A DNA stretch of 6,455 bases, from positions 1 through 6,455 of the forward strand of contig DFGZ01000295.1 of the NCBI GenBank assembly GCA_002371295.1, written 5' to 3'. The stretch is from Oribacterium sp. UBA3737 (GTDB taxonomy: Bacteria; Bacillota_A; Clostridia; Lachnospirales; Lachnospiraceae). Each line of letters opens with the position of its first letter. The stretch's first letter is position 1. The position numbers and the translations under genes were made by a program. Below, in pieces: positions 1 through 6,455 of this stretch. The notes beneath the pieces are model-generated. The model made no database searches and was not told where the DNA came from. It saw only the letters and a program-made list of their open reading frames with translations.

Positions 1-260
1 TTGAAGGACTGGAATACCATTCCCATCTTCTGTCTCGCTTTTCTGATGTCATAGCCCTTTTTGGTAATGTCTTCGCCGTTAAATATGATCTGACCTGATG
101 TCGGTTTTTCCAGAAGGTTCATGCAGCGGATAAGGGTTGATTTTCCTGTTCCGGATGGACCGATGAGAGCGACCACGTCGCCGTCATTGATGGTGAAGGA
201 AACCTCCTTTAGAGGTGTGACATCAGCATATTTTTTTGTCAGGTTTCTGATCTCAATCAT
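1..260 (-). CDS. Polar amino-acid ABC transporter ATP-binding protein (GlnQ/HisP-type), C-terminus beyond the window
   Basis: This is the N-terminal 86 residues of the cytoplasmic ATPase that powers the adjacent amino-acid importer. My translation starts MIEIRNLTKKYADVTPLKEV. It shows the A-loop Tyr11, a Walker A motif GPSGTGKST at residues 34-42, and the Q-loop glutamine at residue 84 in GMVFQSF. The stretch RCMNLLEKPTSG after Walker A is typical of the polar amino-acid subfamily (GlnQ, HisP, ArtP). The signature motif, Walker B and H-loop lie off the window edge, so intactness cannot be judged. The ATG at 260-258 is favoured because an AAGGGAG ribosome binding site (270-276) precedes it by 9 nt and the protein begins where the family normally does. 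It overlaps the upstream permease gene by 8 nt, which implies co-transcription and probably translational coupling. The family assignment is firm; the exact amino acid carried cannot be read from this part. Confidence 0.95.
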   Translation of the reverse strand, partial: MIEIRNLTKKYADVTPLKEVSFTINDGDVVALIGPSGTGKSTLIRCMNLLEKPTSGQIIFNGEDITKKGYDIRKARQKMGMVFQSF

Positions 261-2556
261 GAGTGTTCACTCCCTTCAGTATGTCTTCTCTCTTTCTCTT
301 TTTCGGATCAATGTTCAGTTCTATTTTTCCTACTATTGATGTAAGGAGACCCCCAAGGATAAAGTAGATAACTGCTACAGCTATCAGAGGGAAAAATGCT
401 TCATAGGTCCTTCCTCGTACGATGTCTCCCATCTTGGTGAGATCCTGAACTGCGATATAACCTACTATGGCCGTGGACTTCACAAGTGCAACTATGGAGC
501 TCTTGAAAGCCGGCAGAAAATGAGGTACCGCCTGTGGGAGTATGATGCGGAAGAATGCATATATATCCCCGTAGCCGAGAGCAAAGGCCGCTTCTGTCTG
601 TCCCCTGTCGATGGCGCCAACGCCTGACTTAAGCATTCCGAATACACCGGAACCGAATACCAGAGTAAATCCGATTACGGCCACAGCTGTGCCGTTCAGC
701 TCGGATTTTGCAAAAATGATGTAGTAAAGGATCATGAGAAGCACAACCACTGGCATACCCTGTACCAGCCACACAAAGAAACCGGCAAAGGCATTGGCAG
801 CCCTGTTCCCATTCCTGCATAACATGTAAAGGAGGAAACCAAGAGCGGTTCCGAAGATTATGGAAAGTGCGGTTATGATAAGAGTGGTGAGGATGCCGGA
901 GATAAACAGCTTGTAGCGGTCCTCCCTTATGAATGTTTTTTCAAAGCTTCCCTTCAGACTGCCAAGGAAGGAATGGTCTTCTGTTATTTCTGCGCCTTTT
1001 GCACTCCTGACGATAAGCACATAGTATGCCGGAAGATATTCTATAAAGTTCAGGGCTTCTTTTCGTTCATCCGTGACAACAAGCGAACCGCTGATGATAT
1101 CGGCTTTTCCTGATCCTATGGAAGAAAGAACGGCTGAGAGGTCCAGAGGTATGAATTCAACATGTACGTCCAGATCCCTGGCTATAAGGAGCAGCATTTC
1201 CACGTCAAGACCTAGAATCTCGCCGTCTGCGCCCACATAGCTCATAGGCTGTAAGGCATCGCCTGTTGCAACAGTCACAGAACCGTTTTTACCGGGCCAG
1301 TCCTGCTTCGGCACAGTTTTTACAGATTCATCGGCGCCTGTCCATTTTTTCCAGAGAGCGTCCTTTGTGGACTGAGGGATACGGTCATAGGCTTCCTGCC
1401 ACTCTTCTATCCGCTTATCATCTTTTGCGAAACCGAATCCAAAGGTGGTCTCACCGAGATTAAGAGGAAAGAGGGCCAGGTCCGGATCCCGGTTGGCAGC
1501 CAGCTCTGCAACGGCGTTGTTCATAAAGCCCGCATCGGTCTTATGGGTCTTTAAGGCCAGTATCATGTCAGCCAGGGAAGCGTAGTAGGTGTACTCTCCG
1601 GCACTTTTTACTTTGGAGGCAATGAGAGATTCAAATGGAGCTCCGTTCAGCATGGAAATGGTCTTTCCGTTCAATTCATCAAAGGTCTTATATTCAGGTT
1701 CTTTAGAGGAATCACGGGTTTCTGTGAAAGCTGAAAGATTTTTTGAAAGAACTGCAAGTACTATGCCACCTGAGCTTGTGGGATCTGAAAACAGCACCTC
1801 TTCGGAGCGCTCCGGAGTGACATTCATATCGGTGGTGAAATCGTATTTTCCTGATTTTACAGCGGGGATTCTTGCAGAAAAATCCACGTCTCCGAGATCC
1901 AGTGCGTAGCCCCGGTCACGGCAGAAACGAACCACAAGATCTATGTCATATCCGACATTTTTGCCGTTCTTTATATATGACCATGGCATATCTGTGGAGG
2001 TGGTTATGACATGTATGGTTCCGTTTTCACCTGTAAGGTCATCCATGTTGACAAACTTTTTCTCTTCGTCAACACCCATCCAGATATCGTCTATTTCCTT
2101 AAGGGTACCGTCAGCCCGGCTCTTCTCCAGAAATTCGTTCAGCTCCCGGCACAGTGCGGCACTTTTCTCGTCGTTCTTCCGGAAAGCGAAGCTGTAGTTC
2201 TGACTGGTTATTCTATCGTGAATGTAGTTGATGTCCGGGTTCTCTGCATGAATAGTCTTAAGGTTCGGCTCGTCCCCTAAGTAGGCATCGATCTTTCCGG
2301 CAAGGAGCGCAGAATTACAGTCCAGATAACTGTTGTAATAAAGGTACTCGCTGTCGGGAAAGTATTTGGCAGCAGCATCCTCCATGAGAGTTCCTGTGAG
2401 GACACCGAGACGTTTTACTTCATAGTCCTGCCAGTGAATTTCTGCATCTGATCCGGAAGTACTGACTTCGGCCAGAGCTTTTTCAGAGGAAAATAAGGGC
2501 AGAAAAAGAATTGCCAGTGAAAAGATACAAAACAGTTTCTTGAAAACATTTTTCAT
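253..2556 (-). CDS. Fused amino-acid ABC transporter: permuted tandem substrate-binding modules plus permease
   Basis: This 767-residue protein joins the binding protein and membrane subunit of a polar amino-acid uptake system. Residues 1-29 are a signal peptide (basic start, hydrophobic core, ALA-E cleavage-like site); no lipobox is seen. Four half modules of the bacterial extracellular solute-binding family 3 fold follow. They are a C-half (about 46-163), an N-half (178-272, GYDIDL and TPERSEEVLFSDP), a C-half (292-411) and an N-half (425-520, GLDVEML and TDERKEALNF). The HisM/GlnP-type permease domain occupies about 548-750. It has hydrophobic segments near 549-579, 588-615, 621-641 and 719-744, and an EAA loop (EAAFALG at 655-661, with ILP at 672-674). 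The binding modules should sit outside the membrane, tethered to the transporter. The start at 2556 is supported by GGAAGGG (2564-2570) with a 7-nt spacer and by the signal peptide. The ATPase gene follows with an 8-nt overlap. The substrate is unassigned; a polar amino acid is the family expectation. Membrane segments are estimated by eye. Confidence 0.93.
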   Translation of the reverse strand: MKNVFKKLFCIFSLAILFLPLFSSEKALAEVSTSGSDAEIHWQDYEVKRLGVLTGTLMEDAAAKYFPDSEYLYYNSYLDCNSALLAGKIDAYLGDEPNLKTIHAENPDINYIHDRITSQNYSFAFRKNDEKSAALCRELNEFLEKSRADGTLKEIDDIWMGVDEEKKFVNMDDLTGENGTIHVITTSTDMPWSYIKNGKNVGYDIDLVVRFCRDRGYALDLGDVDFSARIPAVKSGKYDFTTDMNVTPERSEEVLFSDPTSSGGIVLAVLSKNLSAFTETRDSSKEPEYKTFDELNGKTISMLNGAPFESLIASKVKSAGEYTYYASLADMILALKTHKTDAGFMNNAVAELAANRDPDLALFPLNLGETTFGFGFAKDDKRIEEWQEAYDRIPQSTKDALWKKWTGADESVKTVPKQDWPGKNGSVTVATGDALQPMSYVGADGEILGLDVEMLLLIARDLDVHVEFIPLDLSAVLSSIGSGKADIISGSLVVTDERKEALNFIEYLPAYYVLIVRSAKGAEITEDHSFLGSLKGSFEKTFIREDRYKLFISGILTTLIITALSIIFGTALGFLLYMLCRNGNRAANAFAGFFVWLVQGMPVVVLLMILYYIIFAKSELNGTAVAVIGFTLVFGSGVFGMLKSGVGAIDRGQTEAAFALGYGDIYAFFRIILPQAVPHFLPAFKSSIVALVKSTAIVGYIAVQDLTKMGDIVRGRTYEAFFPLIAVAVIYFILGGLLTSIVGKIELNIDPKKRKREDILKGVNTHD
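270..276 (-). promoter_or_regulatory. Ribosome binding site for the ATPase gene, inside the permease gene
   Basis: On the minus strand this reads AAGGGAG, 9 nt before the ATG at 260. It lies within the last codons of the upstream permease fusion, whose TGA stop (255-253) falls just after that ATG. This fixes the ATPase start and suggests that ribosomes ending the permease reinitiate on the ATPase, keeping the two subunits in proportion. The coupling is inferred from layout. Confidence 0.75.
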
Positions 2557-2585
2557 AATAAAACCCTTCCATACTCATGATTTTG

Positions 2586-2614
2586 TATATATAAAGAATC
2601 GGCAGGAAAACCTG
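2586..2614 (-). promoter_or_regulatory. Probable promoter region of the ABC transporter operon, with a small dyad
   Basis: The segment between the upstream terminator and the transporter start (2557-2631) is AT-rich. On the minus strand it contains a TATATATA stretch (2586-2593) that could serve as a -10 element, giving a leader of about 20-25 nt. No good -35 hexamer lies 17 nt upstream. That position instead holds a short perfect dyad, CAGG-TTTT-CCTG (2603-2614), which might be an operator or might be chance. A promoter is expected here because a strong terminator separates this operon from the preceding one, but the exact elements are uncertain. Confidence 0.35.
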
Positions 2615-2631
2615 TTTAATCATTGTTTTAC

Positions 2632-2686
2632 AAAAAAACTCATGACCATACTTAAACTCAATTTTGAGCTTAAGATGGTCATGAGT
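2632..2686 (-). terminator. Intrinsic (rho-independent) terminator after the DUF2264 gene
   Basis: A long inverted repeat spans 2638-2686. The outer arms are a perfect 12-bp match (ACTCATGACCAT against ATGGTCATGAGT). The inner arms are near-perfect (CTTAAACTCAA against TTGAGCTTAAG) with one bulged base and one mismatch, closing on a very small loop. On the minus strand the hairpin is followed directly by a run of seven T (2638-2632), the classic form. On the plus strand no T run follows, so it is directional. It begins 31 nt past the DUF2264 stop codon and so ends the beta-glucuronidase/DUF2264 transcript, insulating the transporter operon downstream. Confidence 0.9.
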
Positions 2687-2717
2687 CAATCGGTTTAATG
2701 GATTTTCTATAAGTTTC

Positions 2718-4694
2718 TTAAAGATACAAAAATTCTGTTTTTAGTATGTTATTTCCCGTTTTTATCCTGTAAACCGACATTGGGATCCTTGTTTTCGGAT
2801 AAATAAGGTTCGTATTGGGTTCAGGAATCAGTATTTCGTCGCGGCCCTCTCCGGCAAGTGAATGTACGGCACATGTGAAGTCAGATAATGAATCCGGAGT
2901 ACTCTCACCTGATGAATGAGAGTCGAAGTCTTCTTTTGCAAATGCAGGCTGTTCGGGAATCGCGAATCCGCAGTCATAGGCTTTTATCTCAACATCTTTA
3001 TAGAGCTTTTCGGAAACATTGACGAAATGCTCTCTGATATGCCCTTTTTCTGTTGGCCGGATTAGGGTGATCACGTCAATGCCTCTTACGGGACTCCAGT
3101 GCATCTCGATATGGTCTTCATCGATTATATACCCCTCTTCTGTCCTGTTCTTTGTATAGACGAAACCGTCTATTACAAAGGCAAGAGTGGAATCGGGAGC
3201 ATTCTCCTCAAGGCTCACGTTTGAACGGGCGATACTGAAGCCGAATTTACTGCTGTATGCGAACTTTGAATATTTTTCTATATTGTGGCTGTGGCCTTCG
3301 TGAGAGGTTTTTCCCGGTACAAGAGTCACTACATGAGTGCAGCAGCCCTCCTTATATCCCCGCTGCAGGATCATGGGAACATGGGGAAGGAAAATACATT
3401 CGGATATGTCGGAGGGTTCATTTTTAGTAAGCATATCCTCTTTTAAATCTGAAGCCGGACTGATTTTTTCTGTTCCTGAGCAGGTGGTATCTGGCTCATT
3501 TCGGAAATCCTCTGCTTTAGCCCAAAGCTTATCCTCATCCGGCAGTGCCAGATAGAAAAACCCCTGGAGTCCCCAGTAGGGGGAACCGGGAGCATTGTAG
3601 CTTTCAGACATCTGTAGGTTTCCGTAGCCGTAGCCGATGGTGAGGATTCCTGCATTGTCGAAGACCGGGCGGCTAAGCCACCATGAGAGATTCCTGCTGA
3701 TTAGTTTAAGGATTCTTGATTCAGATACAGGATACACTCCGGTCATCAGGCAGGTGGACCAGAAAGCACTCTGGGCAAAACGATAGGTCATGGATCTTCC
3801 GTATGGGAAGCAGCTTCCGCTGTCATCAAAGAAAAGCTCATAATCCCTGCCGAATTCCATGGCTCTTTCATAAAATCTCACGGAACGGTCAGGATCTTCC
3901 TCCTTCATGAACTCTCTGTAGATAAGTCCGAAGCTCAGCATGACAAAAGGATTGTAGTAGTCCTTGTCTCCGCCGTTTCCGTCGTTGTACCAGCCTCCCT
4001 CAGCATAGTAGTCATCGATCATTCTGAGGCCGTTTTCCATATTCTCTTTACTGTATGGAAGCCCGCGGACTTTAAGCGCCAGGTTTGTGATGATCTGGAA
4101 GAACTGCCAGTTGCAGGCGCAGAGGTTGTGGCGGTTACATTCATTAAGCCAGTCGGCAAGGTTTTTCTTTGCGGAACCGGAAAGGGGATCATAGAAAAAC
4201 TCAGGAGCATAAAGCATGGCAAAGCCTATAGCAGGCATCTCACAGAATTTCTGATCGAAGTCATGACAGAGCCCCCAATAGTCCGGAGACCCGGGATCGG
4301 TTCCTGATTCTATTCCATTTGTATAGATTCTTACCAGTTCGGAAATCAGAGACAGCCGGGATGAAATACTTTGCGAGGTTTCAGCAGAGCCGTGAACCTC
4401 ATGAGAGTCATGGGAGTGCTTTTTGCCGGAATTGTCTTTGACCAGGCGAAGAACTGCAAGCTTCTCATCTTCTGAAAGGCCAGCCAAAAGCGGAACCAGT
4501 CCCCAGAGAGGTCGTGCAAATGCCTCCATCTCCTGTGAAGAAAGCTCGTAGTGTGTCCTTGTATCTCCTATGCGAAGTCTCCCTCCTGATTCGGAATAGA
4601 AAGGAATCAGCGGTTTCAGAATACGAAGAAGTATGTCCTGAGTTTTATTTTTATAAGTAAAATCCGATGGTTCAATTCCGGAAAATGCTTCCAT
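2718..4694 (-). CDS. DUF2264 family protein, putative uronic-acid/polysaccharide-processing enzyme
   Basis: This 658-residue protein matches the DUF2264 family in length and style. Its N-terminal part (about 12-390) is helical and rich in aromatics, as in alpha/alpha-barrel carbohydrate enzymes, with recognisable blocks MEAFARPLWGLVPLLAG (56-72), NWQFFQIITNLALK (195-208), DDYYAEGGWYNDG (227-239), DYYNPFVMLSFGLIY (245-259), FPYGRSMTYRFAQSAFW (296-312) and SPYWGLQGFFYLALP (371-385). A second part (about 430-658) looks beta-rich and contains EKYSKFAYSSKFGFS (473-487). I see no signal peptide, so it should act in the cytoplasm. The start is fixed by AAGGAG (4702-4707) with a 7-nt spacer. It lies 39 nt downstream of the beta-glucuronidase gene and ahead of a terminator, so the two form an operon. 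From memory, some relatives have been placed in a CAZy glycosidase family active on glucuronic-acid polymers; I am not certain of the family number. Activity and catalytic residues cannot be assigned from sequence alone. A His-rich segment (93-101) and acidic/serine-rich stretches (400-430, 586-605) look like variable inserts. Confidence 0.85.
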   Translation of the reverse strand: MEAFSGIEPSDFTYKNKTQDILLRILKPLIPFYSESGGRLRIGDTRTHYELSSQEMEAFARPLWGLVPLLAGLSEDEKLAVLRLVKDNSGKKHSHDSHEVHGSAETSQSISSRLSLISELVRIYTNGIESGTDPGSPDYWGLCHDFDQKFCEMPAIGFAMLYAPEFFYDPLSGSAKKNLADWLNECNRHNLCACNWQFFQIITNLALKVRGLPYSKENMENGLRMIDDYYAEGGWYNDGNGGDKDYYNPFVMLSFGLIYREFMKEEDPDRSVRFYERAMEFGRDYELFFDDSGSCFPYGRSMTYRFAQSAFWSTCLMTGVYPVSESRILKLISRNLSWWLSRPVFDNAGILTIGYGYGNLQMSESYNAPGSPYWGLQGFFYLALPDEDKLWAKAEDFRNEPDTTCSGTEKISPASDLKEDMLTKNEPSDISECIFLPHVPMILQRGYKEGCCTHVVTLVPGKTSHEGHSHNIEKYSKFAYSSKFGFSIARSNVSLEENAPDSTLAFVIDGFVYTKNRTEEGYIIDEDHIEMHWSPVRGIDVITLIRPTEKGHIREHFVNVSEKLYKDVEIKAYDCGFAIPEQPAFAKEDFDSHSSGESTPDSLSDFTCAVHSLAGEGRDEILIPEPNTNLIYPKTRIPMSVYRIKTGNNILKTEFLYL

Positions 4695-4733
4695 AATTGT
4701 TCTCCTTAATAGTCTCCCTGAAAGAATCAGAGT

Positions 4734-6455
4734 TTATCTAGTTTTATATCCGAAATTCGGCAGCTTCTCCCAGCGGCTCTTAAGGAAATGTGCAGCCATC
4801 TTCGGACGGCGCTCCTTGGTGAAGACACCCTTTCTGTTTCCGTCTGCCCGATACACTCCCTGAATGGTGCCGAAATCTGCGAAGGCCCAGCATTGTTCTC
4901 CCATAAAGAAGTCCCGCTTATCGAACTCTGCATCTATACGGCGATAGTACTCCGCCTGAAATTCCTCGGTCCACATTTCCGCAACGGTTCCGTGAAGTCC
5001 CGGCAAAGTGTCGCAGCCGTACTCGGTGACCATCACAGGCTTACCCTGCTTCTCCCAGAAATCAAGCTCCAGATTCCATGCATAGATTGCACTGTCCATG
5101 TCACCTGAGAGGTTGTACCAGCCGTAATAGCGGTTAATACATACCACATCCATGGTCCTGGTGGTGATGTCCCTTGTGTAGTCATTCTGGCAGCAGACAA
5201 GAGTTACAGGTCTGTCCTGAGGATCAAGCCTGTGGGTATACTCATAAAGCTCATGCCAGTAATTGTAAGCTGATTCCGGGAAATTCTCGGTGTCGGGCTC
5301 GTTCCCGAGTGACCACATAATAACTGATGGATGGTTCTTGTCTCTCGCCACAAGGTCCCGGAGGATGCTCTTGTGGTAGTCCTTTATGGGAAAGGTATAG
5401 GGATCCAGAACACCGCCTCCTGCTATGCCAACAGCCGGTGTTTCGTCAATGATCACGATACCCTCTCTGTCACAGAGCCTGTACATCTCCTCCGCGTAAG
5501 GATAATGGCTCGTCCTGAAGCTGTTGGCCCCTATCCAGTGAAGAAGGCTCACGTCCTTTACATTGAGTCCTTCATTGACTCCTCTTCCGGAAACGTAGAA
5601 GTCCTCATGCTTGCCGAAGCCCTTGAAGTAGAAGGGCTTTCCATTGATGAGGAACTTTGTTCCTACTACCTTTACGGTGCGGATGCCGAATTCCTCAGTG
5701 TATTCATCTTCTCCGAAGCGAACCCTCAGGCTGTAGAGATATGGATCCTCCGGCCATGGATTCCAGAGATGGGCATCGGGGATACGGATTTTTCCGGATG
5801 CACCTGCTGCTTCGGCAATGACCTCGCCATCCCGGTCCAGAACCGTAACGGTAACATCCTCTTCACCGGCAACGGATCCTGACACTTCGATACTGTAGCT
5901 TACGATTCCGTCCGCTCCTTCGATATCAGGTACTATGGTCACATCCTTTATGTAATTCTCAGGTGTTGTGTAGATGGAAACATGACGGTTGATTCCCGCA
6001 TAGTTAAAGAAGTCGAAATTAGGGAGGTTCACGGTGCCGCGGTGCTCCTTGGCTTTCTGTACCGCAGGGACCTGGGCATTGTCGGAACCGAAGAAGGCGG
6101 TACCCTCTTCATTTCCCATAGGCAGGGTGTGGTGATCCACCCGGTTGTTGCAGGAAACTGTGAGCTTTATTTCCTCACCCGGGGTCACAAGATCCGTGAT
6201 TTCAGCTTCAAAGGGAAGGAAGCCCCCTCTGTGGGTAACGAGCTTTTCGCCGTTAAGCCAGACTGTGCTGTCGTGGGCTACGGCGTCGAATCTTAAGAAC
6301 AGGCGCTGTCCCTTAAAAAAGCCGGGAATCACACAACTTTTTTCGTAATAGGCTTCTCCTGTGTGGTTTCTGTAAACCGGGTCTTCCCGCTGATCGTTGT
6401 AGGATGCCGGAACATAAAGCTCCTCCGCATCCTTTGGGAAATGCTTCTCCCACTG
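4734..6455 (-). CDS. uidA: Beta-glucuronidase, glycoside hydrolase family 2 (N-terminus beyond the window)
   Basis: This retaining glycosidase removes terminal beta-D-glucuronic acid from glucuronides or oligosaccharides in the cytoplasm. The frame is open to the window edge, giving 573 visible residues. The first (QWEKHFPKDAEELYVPASYND) aligns with about residue 33 of E. coli GusA, so about 30 residues are missing; the family is usually about 600 long. The order is the GH2 sugar-binding jelly roll (about 1-167, RLFLRFDAVAHDSTVWLNGE), the Ig-like domain (about 168-260) and the TIM barrel (262-573). Key residues are the acid/base Glu in GNEPDT (codon 5298-5300), the nucleophile Glu in VTEYGCDT (codon 5022-5024), NRYYGWY, and N-R-K in DGNRKGVFTKERRPK (codons 4830-4838), the N-x-K motif that recognises the glucuronate carboxylate. 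An in-frame GTG at 6332 is not the start, because conserved sequence such as VPASYND and RNHTGEAYYE lies upstream. The loop after DETPAVG is shorter than in E. coli GusA. The DUF2264 gene follows after 39 nt. Confidence 0.95.
   Translation of the reverse strand, partial: QWEKHFPKDAEELYVPASYNDQREDPVYRNHTGEAYYEKSCVIPGFFKGQRLFLRFDAVAHDSTVWLNGEKLVTHRGGFLPFEAEITDLVTPGEEIKLTVSCNNRVDHHTLPMGNEEGTAFFGSDNAQVPAVQKAKEHRGTVNLPNFDFFNYAGINRHVSIYTTPENYIKDVTIVPDIEGADGIVSYSIEVSGSVAGEEDVTVTVLDRDGEVIAEAAGASGKIRIPDAHLWNPWPEDPYLYSLRVRFGEDEYTEEFGIRTVKVVGTKFLINGKPFYFKGFGKHEDFYVSGRGVNEGLNVKDVSLLHWIGANSFRTSHYPYAEEMYRLCDREGIVIIDETPAVGIAGGGVLDPYTFPIKDYHKSILRDLVARDKNHPSVIMWSLGNEPDTENFPESAYNYWHELYEYTHRLDPQDRPVTLVCCQNDYTRDITTRTMDVVCINRYYGWYNLSGDMDSAIYAWNLELDFWEKQGKPVMVTEYGCDTLPGLHGTVAEMWTEEFQAEYYRRIDAEFDKRDFFMGEQCWAFADFGTIQGVYRADGNRKGVFTKERRPKMAAHFLKSRWEKLPNFGYKTR

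Noticed and set aside
1589..1909. A 106-codon open frame on the plus strand
   Set aside because: It is antisense to the second binding module of the transporter fusion, which is well supported. No family resemblance or start signals were seen.
2483..2689. A 68-codon minus-strand frame running from the terminator into the transporter signal peptide
   Set aside because: Its first half translates the terminator hairpin and promoter region, and its end overlaps the start of the transporter gene in another frame. It is not a plausible gene.
2557..2717. Possible riboswitch or T-box leader ahead of the transporter gene
   Set aside because: After removing the upstream terminator only about 75 nt remain before the start codon. 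They hold one 4-bp dyad and no recognisable riboswitch or T-box element.
4695..4733. Small inverted repeat (CTGA-AAGAA-TCAG) between the beta-glucuronidase and DUF2264 genes
   Set aside because: It has only a 4-bp stem and no T run on the minus strand, so it is too weak to call a terminator or processing hairpin.
5331..5882. A 183-codon open frame on the plus strand
   Set aside because: It lies entirely antisense to the beta-glucuronidase TIM-barrel and Ig-like regions, whose sequence is clearly conserved. Its translation resembles no family I know and it has no convincing ribosome binding site.
6330..6332. GTG as the start codon of the beta-glucuronidase gene
   Set aside because: The frame stays open upstream to the window edge and encodes conserved glucuronidase sequence, so the true start lies beyond the window.

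Overview
All genes in this window lie on the minus strand, so transcription runs from high to low coordinates. Three things suggest an anaerobic gut- or rumen-type member of the Bacillota, most likely Lachnospiraceae-like: intermediate GC, strong AAGGAG-type ribosome binding sites, and an amino-acid ABC transporter whose substrate-binding domains are fused to the permease. This placement is inferred from protein style; no phylogenetic marker is present.

Right half (about 4734-6455, then 2718-4694): a two-gene carbohydrate unit. The first gene is a cytoplasmic GH2 beta-glucuronidase of the E. coli GusA/UidA type. Its first roughly 30 residues lie beyond the window edge. Both catalytic glutamates and the N-x-K glucuronate-recognition motif are visible. 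The second gene starts 39 nt downstream and encodes a DUF2264 protein, a cytoplasmic family that I associate with uronic-acid polysaccharide breakdown. A strong intrinsic terminator at 2632-2686 closes the unit. Together the genes suggest intracellular processing of glucuronic-acid-containing oligosaccharides or glucuronides. No importer or regulator for them is visible here.

Left half (253-2556, then 1-260): an ABC transporter operon of the polar amino-acid uptake family. The first gene fuses a signal peptide, four half substrate-binding modules in the order C-half, N-half, C-half, N-half, and a HisM/GlnP-type permease domain. The second gene, cut by the window start, is the GlnQ-type ATPase; its start overlaps the end of the permease gene by 8 nt. 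A short intergenic segment (2557-2631) holds the likely promoter, a small dyad and a good ribosome binding site.

The most unusual element is the permuted, tandemly repeated binding-protein region of the transporter. It looks like a duplicated circularly permuted solute-binding domain, with different ligand-contact residues in the two copies. No RNA genes, mobile elements or CRISPR arrays were seen.
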